From: Halomonas rhizosphaerae
GTDB lineage: Bacteria; Pseudomonadota; Gammaproteobacteria; Pseudomonadales; Halomonadaceae
Reading direction: 5' to 3'
DNA: 64,000 bases
Assembly: GCF_030010555.1 (NCBI RefSeq)
Contig: NZ_JASCQP010000027.1
Coordinates: forward strand, 30,610 to 94,609
A program made the translations under genes and the position numbers. The notes under the pieces were generated by a model. That model was given only the letters and a program-made list of their open reading frames with translations, was not told the origin of the DNA and ran no database searches. Of the stretch, positions 26,377-34,390 are shown in pieces (positions within the stretch are counted from its first letter, which is position 1; the number at the start of each line of letters is the position of its first letter).

Positions 26377-27222
26377 TCAGCGCGGTCTCGGTGCCAGGGC
26401 CTCGCCGACGGCGATCGTCCGGCCCTCGCCCGCCAGCAGGATGGCGTTCTGGCCGAAGTAGCCGCCGGGCGCCAGGCGGGTGTTCATCTGCACTAGGGTG
26501 CGCAGCGGCTCGCCGGGCACGGCGATCTCGCCGGTCGCCTGGTCGACGGTGGTGATCTTGCAGCGCTGGCAGGGCTTGCGCAGCCCCAGCCGGATCGCGC
26601 CCCCGTGGAGGGAAAGCTCGCCCCAGCCGTTCTCGGCGAAGGGCTCAGCGGCGTCCACCACGATGCTGGGCCGGAAGCGCGCCATGGGCACCGGGGCGAG
26701 CCCCTTGGTCTCGAGCACCCGGTTGACCTCGGCCAGCGACGCCTCGGAGACCACCAGGAAAGGATAGCCATCGGCGAAGGCCGTGTGGGCCTGCTCGCCG
26801 GGCGCCAGGAAGTGGGGCTCGACGTTACGACGCTGGTCCGATGCGAAGCGCACCAGCCGCAGGCCACTGCCCTTGAAGTCGCCCAGCGCGGCGCCGAGCC
26901 AGGCGGCGGCGTCGGCCCCCTCGTCCAGTGCCTGGCACTGGTCGTCCCAGACATACACCGGCAGCCTGGGCTGGTCGTCACGTTCAAGCGGAATGCGCAG
27001 GGGGGCCGACTCCGGGTGCGCCAGCACCAGGGCCTCGTCGTCGAGGCGCACGGCGATCTGCGCCATGTGCGGCAACTGGCGCTGGGTGACGAAGCGGCCG
27101 ATGTCGTCGACCACCATCCATTGGCGGTCATGGGCCAGGCCGCGAACGCCCAGTTCGGCCTGGTCGAGCGCGATGCCGCCCAGCGACTTCACCGGGTAGA
27201 TGTTGAGCTGGGTGATCTTCAA
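26377..27222 (-). CDS. MOSC domain protein (YcbX-like)
   Basis: 281-residue protein with an N-terminal MOSC_N beta-barrel (MKITQLNIYPVKSLGGI, 1-17) and a C-terminal MOSC domain containing the conserved cysteine in RKPCQRCKITTVD (C218, C221). MOSC proteins bind molybdenum cofactor sulfur, and YcbX detoxifies N-hydroxylated bases. Unlike E. coli YcbX there is no C-terminal 2Fe-2S ferredoxin domain, so an outside electron donor would be needed. ATG 27222 follows AGGAGAGTCC. The small cysteine-rich protein gene lies 30 bases upstream. Confidence 0.9.
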   Translation of the reverse strand: MKITQLNIYPVKSLGGIALDQAELGVRGLAHDRQWMVVDDIGRFVTQRQLPHMAQIAVRLDDEALVLAHPESAPLRIPLERDDQPRLPVYVWDDQCQALDEGADAAAWLGAALGDFKGSGLRLVRFASDQRRNVEPHFLAPGEQAHTAFADGYPFLVVSEASLAEVNRVLETKGLAPVPMARFRPSIVVDAAEPFAENGWGELSLHGGAIRLGLRKPCQRCKITTVDQATGEIAVPGEPLRTLVQMNTRLAPGGYFGQNAILLAGEGRTIAVGEALAPRPR

Positions 27223-27252
27223 GGGACTCTCCTGTCGTCGGCGCGGGTGGCC

Positions 27253-27462
27253 TCAGCCGCACCCCTGCCCCTGCTGGACCGGCGGGCAGGGCAAACTCCC
27301 GTACGAGCAGAACACGCAGCAGTCGCCGGGCCTGGGCTTGAGCAGGCGATGGCATGCCTCGCACTCGTGGAAGTACTGGCAGGCATCGGTGGGCATCGAC
27401 TCGGTCGTCATGTGCCCGCACTCCGGGCAGGTGAGGATCGATTCCCGGATGAGCTCGGCCAT
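27253..27462 (-). CDS. Small cysteine-rich conserved protein (GDCCVFCSYG motif)
   Basis: 69 residues with ten cysteines: CPECGH at 12-17, CEACHRLL at 34-41 and the conserved block GDCCVFCSYGSLPCPP at 46-61. Likely a zinc or Fe-S binding protein; similar small proteins occur widely in proteobacteria without a known role. ATG 27462 has GAGAGGAGAGAG upstream. It precedes the MOSC gene by 30 bases and may be co-transcribed, so an electron-transfer role for MOSC is conceivable but unproven. Confidence 0.8.
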   Translation of the reverse strand: MAELIRESILTCPECGHMTTESMPTDACQYFHECEACHRLLKPRPGDCCVFCSYGSLPCPPVQQGQGCG

Positions 27463-27519
27463 CGTCTCTCTCCTCTCACTGGCCGCGGACCGACGCCCGG
27501 GGCGCGGACATGGGCAGTC

Positions 27520-27864
27520 TTACAGCCGGCGGGTCTCGACCACGTAGCCGATGATCGGATACCCCGCCTTGCGAGCGGCCTTCTCGGCTTCCAGCTGGGC
27601 CTCGACCTTGGAGATGCTGGAGGAGACGTGCTCGAAGACGCTATCCAACTCCAGCGGCTTGGTGCGCACCGCCAGCTTCACCAGGTGGCCGGTCTTCGGC
27701 GCGCCGGACGGCTTGCTGCGCTCGGCCTTGGGGGCAGGGGCCTCGTTGGCGGGCCATTCGGGAGGCGAAGTCGCCGCCTTGCGCCGGGTCTCCTGCTCAT
27801 TATCCATGAAGGCGTTGATCTCGCGACGCATCTGCTGCTCGAATTCGCTCAGTTCCGTTTCCAT
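27520..27864 (-). CDS. Hypothetical protein, 114 residues
   Basis: Not recognised. It is a charged soluble protein: an acidic N-terminal helix (METELSEFEQQMRREINAF), a Pro/Ala/Lys-rich linker at about 33-60, and a C-terminal coiled-coil-like helix (VSSSISKVEAQLEAEKAARKAG). ATG 27864 is preferred because GGAG lies five bases upstream; a start at 27882 is possible. Codon usage fits the genome. It sits about 60 bases upstream of the cysteine-rich gene on the same strand. Confidence 0.65.
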   Translation of the reverse strand: METELSEFEQQMRREINAFMDNEQETRRKAATSPPEWPANEAPAPKAERSKPSGAPKTGHLVKLAVRTKPLELDSVFEHVSSSISKVEAQLEAEKAARKAGYPIIGYVVETRRL

Positions 27865-28096
27865 CGTGTCTCCGTCAGCCAATGGGTCGAGCCGAGTGTA
27901 CCAGAACTCTCACCGAGGCCATGCCTCCGCAAACACCCGCCCCATGGAGCATGCGGGGCTGGCAGCCCCTCGCCGGCAGGGCAGCAGTTCGCGCAGCAGG
28001 CGCAGTCGGCCTGCCTCCTCGTCATCGCGACTGGCGTTCAGGGCATGGGGCAGCAGCCGCCCACGGCGGCCAGCATCTACTCGCGGTCGGTGACCC

Positions 28097-29176
28097 TCAC
28101 GAGACCTCGAGGGCGATCTTGAGCACGCCATCGCGCTGGTGAGAGAAGAGGTCGTAGGCATCGACGATCTTCTCCAGCGGGTAGCGGTGGGTGACCATGG
28201 GGCCGAGGTCCAGGCGGCCGCTGTCGATGATCTGCATCAGCCGGCGCATGCGCTCCTTGCCGCCGGGGCACAGCGAGGTGACGATGCGGTGGTCGCCCAG
28301 GCCCGCGCTGAAGGCGTCGAGCGGGATGGTGAGATTCTCGGAATAGACGCCGAGGCTCGACAGGGTACCGCCGGGCTTGATGACGCGCAGCGCCTGTTCG
28401 AAGGTCTGCTGCAGCCCCAACGCCTCGATGGAGGCATCCACGCCGCGCCCGCCGGTGAGCTTGAGGATCTCGGAGACCACGTCCACCTGACGGAAGTTGA
28501 GGGTCACGTCGGCGCCCATCTTGCGGGCCATCTCGAGGCGCTCGTCGACGCCGTCCACGGCGATGATCAGCCCGGCGCCGCGCAGCCGGGCGCCGGCGGT
28601 GGCGCACAGGCCGATGGGCCCCTGGGCGAATACCGCCACGCTGTCGCCGATCTTGATGTTGGCCGACTCGGCGCCGGCGAAGCCGGTGGACATGATATCC
28701 GGGCACATCAGCACCTGGTCGTCGGTGAGGCCGTCGGGCACCGGCGAGAGGTTGGCCTGGGCGTCCGGCACGCACAGGTACTCGGCCTGGGCGCCGTCGA
28801 TGGTGTTGCCGAAGCGCCAGCCGCCCATGGGCTTGTAGCCGTGGGCATGGTGGCCACCATCCTGGGAGCTGCAGCCATCCTGGCAGGCGTAGGAGGTGAA
28901 GCTCGGGCAGATCGCCCCGGCGATCACCCGCTGCCCTTCACGATAGCCTTGCACGTTGGCGCCGAGCTTCTCGATCACCCCCACCGGCTCGTGGCCCACG
29001 ATCAGCCCCTTCTCCACCGGGTACTCGCCCTTGAGGATATGCACGTCGGTGCCGCAGATGGTGGTGGTGGTCACCCGGAGCAGGGCATCGTTGGGGCCGA
29101 TGTCGGGAATCGGGCGGTCGTCGATCTCGATGCGGCCGGGTTCGACGAAGACGGCGGCTTTCATCATGGCGGGCAT
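28097..29176 (-). CDS. Zinc-dependent NAD(P) alcohol dehydrogenase
   Basis: 359-residue MDR-family dehydrogenase similar to bacterial isopropanol-type alcohol dehydrogenases. Catalytic zinc ligands are C41 (ICGTDVH) and H62-E63 (VGHEPVG), and a Rossmann domain carries VAVFAQGPIGLCA. Instead of the standard four-cysteine structural zinc loop it has an insert with CPSFTSYACQDGCSS, as seen in this subgroup. ATG 29176 follows AGGAG; the 25 upstream codons are unlikely. Single gene, divergent from the EamA transporter. Confidence 0.9.
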   Translation of the reverse strand: MPAMMKAAVFVEPGRIEIDDRPIPDIGPNDALLRVTTTTICGTDVHILKGEYPVEKGLIVGHEPVGVIEKLGANVQGYREGQRVIAGAICPSFTSYACQDGCSSQDGGHHAHGYKPMGGWRFGNTIDGAQAEYLCVPDAQANLSPVPDGLTDDQVLMCPDIMSTGFAGAESANIKIGDSVAVFAQGPIGLCATAGARLRGAGLIIAVDGVDERLEMARKMGADVTLNFRQVDVVSEILKLTGGRGVDASIEALGLQQTFEQALRVIKPGGTLSSLGVYSENLTIPLDAFSAGLGDHRIVTSLCPGGKERMRRLMQIIDSGRLDLGPMVTHRYPLEKIVDAYDLFSHQRDGVLKIALEVS

Positions 29177-29371
29177 GGCAGGCTCCTGGCGCGTGAAGGA
29201 AAAGTGCCCTTCAGCTATAGCAGGCATTGAGCGCTCCTGCCCTTGATGCACATCAATGTCTTGCTGCAGTGCCGCGAAAACTGACCCACCGCCGCGCCAC
29301 TTCCCAGCGCATCGCGACCGCCGTAACCTGGCGGCTCATTCACCATCGACTCGCCATCCAAAGGAACGGGA

Positions 29372-30253
29372 ATGTCACCCGCCGATACTCTGCGCCTGCT
29401 GCTCCTCTCCTCGCTGTGGGGCCTGTCGTTCATCTTCATGCGGGTGGCCTCCCCCGAGTTCGGGCCGGTGCCGCTGGTCCTGGTGCGAATGGGCGTGGGC
29501 GCGCTCTTGCTGGTACCGCTGCTGCTCAGCGTTCGCTACCTCAGGCTGGTGCGCGAGAATGCGGGCAGGCTCTTCGTGCTGGGGTTGATCAACCATGTGC
29601 TGCCCTTCTCGCTGTTGGCACTCGCCACCACCCGCCTGGAGGCGGGCTTCACCTCGCTGATCAACGCCACCACGCCGATCTTCACGGCATTGCTGGGGGC
29701 GCTGTTCTTCGCCACTCCTATCCAGCGCCAGCAGTACCTGGGACTGGCCCTGGCCCTGTTCGGGGTCTATGTGCTCTCGGCCGACCGGCTGGACTTCGCC
29801 CTGGGCGGCGATGGCTGGTTCATCCTCGCCGTGCTGGGGGCGACCTTCTGCTACGGGGTGGCGGGCAACTACTCGAAGACCTATCTCGCTCACCTGCCGG
29901 TTCGGGTGCTGGCCGCCGGCAGCACCGCCATGTCGGCGCTGATCCTGCTCGTCCCCGGGCTGATGCTCTGGCCCGCGGAGCCGATCAGTGGCCTGGCCTG
30001 GGCCAACGGCCTGGCGCTCGCGGTGCTCAGTACCACGGTGGCCTTCCTGCTCTACTTCGGGCTGATCGCCAGCGCCGGGGCCACGGCCACCTCCACGGTG
30101 ACCTTCCTGGTGCCGGTCAGCGCCCTGCTGTGGGGCTACCTGCTGCTGGGCGAGCGCCTTAGCCTGCAGATACTGGCCGGGATGGCGATCACCCTGGCCG
30201 GCACCGCCATCGCCACCCGCATGATCCGGCTACGTCATGGCCGGGTAGCCTAG
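29372..30253 (+). CDS. EamA/DMT-family permease
   Basis: 293-residue inner-membrane protein with ten hydrophobic helices in two EamA repeats (about 1-135 and 150-285), the usual plan of drug/metabolite exporters. The repeat-end motifs PVxxALLG (I-x-T-P-I-F-T-A-L-L-G in repeat 1, LVPVSALLWG in repeat 2) and LLGERLS are clear. Substrate unknown. ATG 29372 has AAGGAACGGG upstream. It is followed after about 30 bases by the Mut7-C gene and may be co-transcribed with it. Confidence 0.9.
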   Translation: MSPADTLRLLLLSSLWGLSFIFMRVASPEFGPVPLVLVRMGVGALLLVPLLLSVRYLRLVRENAGRLFVLGLINHVLPFSLLALATTRLEAGFTSLINATTPIFTALLGALFFATPIQRQQYLGLALALFGVYVLSADRLDFALGGDGWFILAVLGATFCYGVAGNYSKTYLAHLPVRVLAAGSTAMSALILLVPGLMLWPAEPISGLAWANGLALAVLSTTVAFLLYFGLIASAGATATSTVTFLVPVSALLWGYLLLGERLSLQILAGMAITLAGTAIATRMIRLRHGRVA

Positions 30254-30287
30254 ACTGATGCCGGCCATGCCCTCGAGGGGAAACGCC

Positions 30288-31040
30288 ATGCCCCATGCCG
30301 ACTTCCGATTCCATGACCGGCTGCACGACTTCCTGCCGCCGGCGTCCTGCGCCGGGAGCTTCTCGTGTGACGTGTCGCGCCGGGCCGCCATCAAGGACAT
30401 GATCGAGTCGCTGGGGGTACCCCATACCGAGGTGGACGTCATCCTGGTCGACGGCGTCTCGGTGGGGTTCGGGCACATTCTTGCCGGCGGTGAGCGGGTG
30501 GAGATCTACCCCTGGACGACTGCCCCGAAGGTGGCCCGCCACCTGCGCCCTCGCCCGCCGTCCTGCCCGCGCTTCCTGCTGGATGCCCAACTGGGCCGGC
30601 TGGCCCGCTACCTGCGCCTGCTCGGCTTCGATTGCCACTACCGCAACGACATCGGCGATGCCGAGCTGGCTGCAAGGGCCGAGGAGACGCAACGCGTGGT
30701 ACTGACCCGCGATCGCCTGCTGCTCAAGCGCAAGCGCATCCATCTCGCCCACTACGTGCGCGCCGACGAGCCGTGGAAGCAGGTCGAGGAGGTGTGCCGG
30801 GAATTCGACCTCGCCAAGGCCTTCGCGCCCTTCACCCGCTGCACGCACTGCAACGGCCGCCTGGCCGTCGTCGACAAGGCGTCGGTGATCGACCGGCTCG
30901 AGCCCCTGACGCGACAGTACGTGGACGACTTCCTGCAGTGCGAGGCCTGCGGCCAGCTCTACTGGCACGGCAGCCATGTCGCGCGAATGAAGGAACGGGT
31001 GGAGCGCCTTCGACAGACGCTGGTGCAGCCTCCGGGATAA
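30288..31040 (+). CDS. Mut7-C RNase domain protein with N-terminal ubiquitin-like domain
   Basis: 250-residue protein. Residues 1-85 resemble the Mut7-C ubiquitin/RNase-associated domain. Residues 95-245 are the PIN-like Mut7-C nuclease: D99 in FLLDAQLGRLARYLRLLGFD, TRDRLLL at 140-146, and a zinc ribbon with C185, C188, C218 and C221. Members are predicted RNases, possibly in RNA quality control; activity here is inferred. ATG 30288 follows GAGGGGAAACGCC; an ATG at 30258 lacks a ribosome site. Confidence 0.85.
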   Translation: MPHADFRFHDRLHDFLPPASCAGSFSCDVSRRAAIKDMIESLGVPHTEVDVILVDGVSVGFGHILAGGERVEIYPWTTAPKVARHLRPRPPSCPRFLLDAQLGRLARYLRLLGFDCHYRNDIGDAELAARAEETQRVVLTRDRLLLKRKRIHLAHYVRADEPWKQVEEVCREFDLAKAFAPFTRCTHCNGRLAVVDKASVIDRLEPLTRQYVDDFLQCEACGQLYWHGSHVARMKERVERLRQTLVQPPG

Positions 31041-31231
31041 GGCCGTCCCGCCCGGCCATTCGGGCATAGGGGTTGAACTCCGGCGGACTCGACCAAACGG
31101 TACTGGTTAGTGGAACGCATGCCGAGGGCCGTTCCCGCTGGTGATCCAGCGGACCGCCACGGCACTGTGCACCCCGTTTCCCCTTGGGACATTCGGGATT
31201 CGCGTTACCGGAATCACGAGGAGGTTTCCCC

Positions 31232-32182
31232 ATGGTAGATCATCTCGACCCCTATCCCACTCGCCTGACCGAATACCGTGCGCCCCTGCAACGCAGGGAT
31301 CCAGTGGTGCATGCCCGCAACCAGCGTCGCTGGGAGGGCCCGCTGGACGAGGTGGCCCTCTCGCGCTACGAGCGGGACGGCTTCCTGTGGTTCGACGGCT
31401 TCTTCTCCCGGGACCGCATCGAGCCGTTCTTCGAGGAGCTCAAGGAGATGGCCAACGACGAGTCGCTGATGCGCTCCGAGCAGGTCATCCAGGACCCCAA
31501 CAGCGGCGCCATCCGTTCCGTGTTCGGCATGCACCAGCTCTCGGAGCACTTCGACCGCCTGACCCGCGACCCGCGCATCCTGGGCATGGTGCGGCAGCTG
31601 CTGGGCAGCGAGGTCTATATTCATCAGTCGCGCATCAACGACAAGTACGGCTTTCAGGGCAGCGGCTTCGACTGGCATTCCGACTTCGAGACCTGGCATG
31701 CCGAGGACGGCATGCCACGCATGCGGGCGGTGAGCGCCTCGCTGATGCTGACCGACAACAGCGAGTTCAATGGGCCGCTGATGCTGATCCCCGGCTCCCA
31801 CCGCCAGTTCGTCCCCTGCATGGGCGAGACGCCCGAGGCGAACTGGCGGGAGTCGCTCAAGGCCCAGAAGGTGGGCGTGCCCGACCAGCAGGCACTGGCC
31901 AGCCTGGCCGAGCACGGCGGCATCCAGGCGCCCAAGGGACCGGCGGGCTCGCTGCTGCTGTTCGAGTGCAACACGCTGCACGCCTCGAACGAGAACATGT
32001 CGCCCTGGCCGCGCTCCAACCTGTTCTTCGTCTACAACAGCGTGGACAACGCCCTGGAGGAGCCCTATGCGGCCCCATCGCGGCGTCCCGAGTTCCTGGC
32101 CACGCGCGGCGACATCGAGCCGCTGACGATGCATGACGACTTCCCGGAGCTCTCCGGCCAGGGTGTCGACCCGCTGCGCTGA
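31232..32182 (+). CDS. ectD: Ectoine hydroxylase
   Basis: 316-residue 2OG-Fe(II) dioxygenase that hydroxylates ectoine to 5-hydroxyectoine for osmotic and heat protection. Iron ligands are H149 and D151 (FDWHSDFETWH) and H250 (NTLHASNEN). The EctD signature region Y129-H-x-S-R...G-F-D-W-H is complete, including the FQGSGFDWHSDFE stretch. ATG 31232 has GAGGAGG upstream. No ectABC genes are within the window, so ectoine itself is made elsewhere; a separate ectD locus is common in Halomonas. The gene is ended by a 16-bp hairpin. Confidence 0.93.
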   Translation: MVDHLDPYPTRLTEYRAPLQRRDPVVHARNQRRWEGPLDEVALSRYERDGFLWFDGFFSRDRIEPFFEELKEMANDESLMRSEQVIQDPNSGAIRSVFGMHQLSEHFDRLTRDPRILGMVRQLLGSEVYIHQSRINDKYGFQGSGFDWHSDFETWHAEDGMPRMRAVSASLMLTDNSEFNGPLMLIPGSHRQFVPCMGETPEANWRESLKAQKVGVPDQQALASLAEHGGIQAPKGPAGSLLLFECNTLHASNENMSPWPRSNLFFVYNSVDNALEEPYAAPSRRPEFLATRGDIEPLTMHDDFPELSGQGVDPLR

Positions 32183-32219
32183 CTCGCGCCGGGCGTCATG
32201 CCCTTTCTCAAGCGCGCAC

Positions 32220-32255
32220 GACAACGGCCGTGGCGTCACCGCCACGGCCGTTGTC
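32220..32255. terminator. 16-bp perfect hairpin between convergent ectD and hydratase genes
   Basis: A perfect stem, gacaacggccgtggcg with its complement around a tcac loop, lies 38 bases after ectD and 18 bases before the hydratase stop on the other strand. It lacks a T-run but is very stable, and probably ends transcription from both sides. Confidence 0.65.
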
Positions 32256-32273
32256 ACGGGTCTCCCGCCAGGA

Positions 32274-33047
32274 TCAGAAGTCGGGCTTGCGCTTCTCGAC
32301 GAAGGCGCTCATGCCCTCCGTCTGCTCGTCGCCGGCGAAACAGAACGCGAACAGGGCGTTCTCCAGCGCCAGGGCGCTGTCCAGCTCCTGGTCCATGCCA
32401 TCGTGGATCGCCTGCTTGGCGGCACGCACCGACTGGGGGCCGTTGCCGCCGAGCTGCTTGGCCAGCTCCTCGACGTAGCCCTCGAGCTCGGCCTGGGGCA
32501 TCACCCGGTTGACCAGGCCGATACGCAGCGCTTCGCTGGCGTCGATCTTGCGCCCGGTGGTGCACAGGTCCAGGGCCATCGCCGGGCCGACCCGGCGCGG
32601 CAGGCGCTGGGTGCCACCGAAGCCGGGAATCACGCCGAGCAGTACCTCGGGCTGGCCGAAGATGGCGTTGTCGCTGGCCACCGCCCAGTCGCAGGCCAGC
32701 GCCAGCTCGCAGCCGCCACCCAGGCAGAAGCCGTTGACCAGCGCCACGGTCGGCACCGGCAGGGTCTCCAGGCGCTTGAAGGTCGCCAGCGCCTGTCTGG
32801 CGAAGTCGCGCGCCTCCTCCGGGGTCTTGTCGCGCATCTCGGCGATATCGGCGCCGGCCACGAAGGACTTCTCGCCGGCGCCGGTGATCAGTACGGCGCG
32901 CAGGTCGGCGCGGCCTTCCAGGCCGGCCAGCACGCGCTCCAGCTCGGCCAGTACGTCGCTGTTCAGGGCGTTCAGCGCCTTGGGACGGCTGATGGTCAGA
33001 CGCACGATACCGGCGTTCTCGACCACCTCGATCAGGGTCTCGCTCAT
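32274..33047 (-). CDS. Enoyl-CoA hydratase (crotonase family)
   Basis: 257-residue crotonase-fold enzyme that hydrates trans-2-enoyl-CoA to 3-hydroxyacyl-CoA. The oxyanion-hole segment FVAGADIAEM (about 61-70) and both catalytic glutamate regions GFCLGGGCELALACD and PEVLLGVIPGFGGTQRL are present. ATG 33047 follows AGGAGC. A 33-base palindrome is 34-66 bases upstream of the start. It is encoded with the same polarity as the 3-hydroxyacyl-CoA dehydrogenase, acyl-CoA ligase and acyl-CoA dehydrogenase that follow on the map, forming a beta-oxidation-like set. Confidence 0.92.
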   Translation of the reverse strand: MSETLIEVVENAGIVRLTISRPKALNALNSDVLAELERVLAGLEGRADLRAVLITGAGEKSFVAGADIAEMRDKTPEEARDFARQALATFKRLETLPVPTVALVNGFCLGGGCELALACDWAVASDNAIFGQPEVLLGVIPGFGGTQRLPRRVGPAMALDLCTTGRKIDASEALRIGLVNRVMPQAELEGYVEELAKQLGGNGPQSVRAAKQAIHDGMDQELDSALALENALFAFCFAGDEQTEGMSAFVEKRKPDF

Positions 33048-33080
33048 AGGGGGCTCCTGGTGTTGTTCTCGAAGGGCAGA

Positions 33081-33113
33081 CCGCCCAACCCTAGCGAACG
33101 CTTGGTTGGGCGG
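33081..33113. promoter_or_regulatory. Palindromic operator candidate upstream of the hydratase
   Basis: 10-bp arms ccgcccaacc/ggttgggcgg enclose a second near-palindrome, cctagcgaacgcttgg. Such 16-base cores with AGCG/CGCT halves resemble sites of TetR-type regulators of acyl-CoA metabolism. It sits in the promoter area of the hydratase gene. Confidence 0.5.
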
Positions 33114-33119
33114 CAATCC

Positions 33120-33327
33120 CCTCTTTTGTAGATCATCGCACTTCGGCGTGATGGAAATGGCAGTTCTCTGTGGGAGCGCAGCTCGCCTGCGCGAATGGCG
33201 CCGACAGGCGCCCAAAGCTGAGTGCCTATTGCCGGGAAGGCCTTCGGCCTTCTTTCGCGATCTAAAGATCGCTCCCACAAGGGAACCGTGGGTACGTTCA
33301 CGCCAAGGTGCGAAGAACCTCTTTTGT
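33120..33327. repeat. MITE/REP-like element with nested inverted repeats and 10-bp direct repeat ends
   Basis: About 190 bases between two copies of cctcttttgt (33120-33129 and 33318-33327). Outer inverted repeats cgcacttcggcgtga (33137-33151) and tcacgccaaggtgcg (33298-33312) match at 13 of 15 positions. Inner perfect arms tgtgggagcg (33169-33178) and cgctcccaca (33270-33279) are the type seen in REP sequences of Pseudomonas-like genomes. There is no coding capacity. The direct repeats look like a target duplication. Confidence 0.65.
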
Positions 33328-33332
33328 CAGGG

Positions 33333-34181
33333 TTAGCTGTAGACGTGGAAACCGCGGCCCGTCTTCCGCCCAAGGTAGCCGGCATCGACCATGCGCTTGA
33401 GCAGTGGGCAGGGGCGGTACTTGGGATCGCCGAAGCCCTCCTGCAGCACCTCCATGATCGCCAGGCAGACATCCAGGCCGATCAGGTCGGCCAGCGCCAG
33501 CGGGCCCATGGGATGAGCGGCGCCCAGCTTCATGGCCTCGTCTACCGCCTCGGGGGTGGCGGCGCCCTCCTGCACCAGGAAGGCCGCCTCGTTGATCATC
33601 GGCACCAGCAGGCGGTTGACCGCGAAGCCGGGCGAGTCGCCCACCGGCACGGCCGTCTTGCCGAGGTCGGCGGCCAGCTGCTCGATGCGCGCCACGGTGG
33701 CGTCACTGGTCTGCTCGGCACGGATCACTTCGACCAGCTTGAGCACCGGCACCGGGTTGAAGAAGTGCATGCCCACCACCCGCTCGGGGCGCTCGCAAAC
33801 GGCGGCGAGCCGGGTCAGCGACAGCGAGGAGGTGTTGGAGGCCAGGATCGCCTCATGGGTCAGACGGCTCAGGTCGCGGAACAGCTTCTCCTTGAGCGCC
33901 GGCTGCTCGGGGGCGGCCTCGATGATCACCTCGCAGTCGCGCAGGGCGTCCAGCGCGGTGGTGGTATCCAGGCGCGCCAGGGCCGCCTCCAGGTCGGCAT
34001 CACTGAGCTTCTCCTTGGCCACCAGCTTGCCCAGGCCCTTGTCGATGGCCGCCCGGGCACGCCCGAGCTGTTCGTCGGCCACGTCATAGAGCTTGACGGC
34101 GAAGCCGCTGGTGGCCAGGACCTGGGCGATGCCCTGGCCCATGGTGCCGGCACCCACCACGCCGATCGGTTGCTCACTCAT
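33333..34181 (-). CDS. 3-hydroxybutyryl-CoA/3-hydroxyacyl-CoA dehydrogenase
   Basis: 282-residue NAD enzyme that oxidises 3-hydroxyacyl-CoA. The Rossmann motif [14 protein letters not shown] lies at 6-19, the catalytic His in [16 protein letters not shown] near 140, and the C-terminal dimer domain has [28 protein letters not shown] and GRKTGRGF. This is the size of PaaH/HbdA-type enzymes. ATG 34181 has CAGGAGAG upstream. The repeat element at 33120-33327 lies immediately downstream and separates it from the hydratase. Confidence 0.93.
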   Translation of the reverse strand: MSEQPIGVVGAGTMGQGIAQVLATSGFAVKLYDVADEQLGRARAAIDKGLGKLVAKEKLSDADLEAALARLDTTTALDALRDCEVIIEAAPEQPALKEKLFRDLSRLTHEAILASNTSSLSLTRLAAVCERPERVVGMHFFNPVPVLKLVEVIRAEQTSDATVARIEQLAADLGKTAVPVGDSPGFAVNRLLVPMINEAAFLVQEGAATPEAVDEAMKLGAAHPMGPLALADLIGLDVCLAIMEVLQEGFGDPKYRPCPLLKRMVDAGYLGRKTGRGFHVYS

Positions 34182-34375
34182 TGCACTCTCCTGATGATTT
34201 GTCTTGATCTGCCATGGACTGTCGCTCGAAGCTTTTTCCGACGACAAGTCTGCGGGGAGGCGCTGTGAACCCCTCCCTGGGCGCTACCGACGCCATCCCT
34301 GGCGTAGGACCTCCCCTTCGACTTGCCCCCGGACGCATCTCGCTTGAGTCACAGACGATTGGCTTTTGTGATCTG

Positions 34376-34390
34376 CTACTACTACTACTA
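34376..34390 (-). repeat. (TAG)5: five consecutive in-frame stop codons ending the acyl-CoA ligase
   Basis: The plus strand reads five CTA triplets; on the coding minus strand this is the ligase stop codon followed by four more TAG in the same frame. A triplet microsatellite has expanded exactly at the terminator codon. Confidence 0.9.

Noticed and set aside
33168..33283. CRISPR-like repeat from tgtgggagcg arms
   Set aside because: Only one inverted pair with no regular spacer array; better explained as a REP/MITE-like element.
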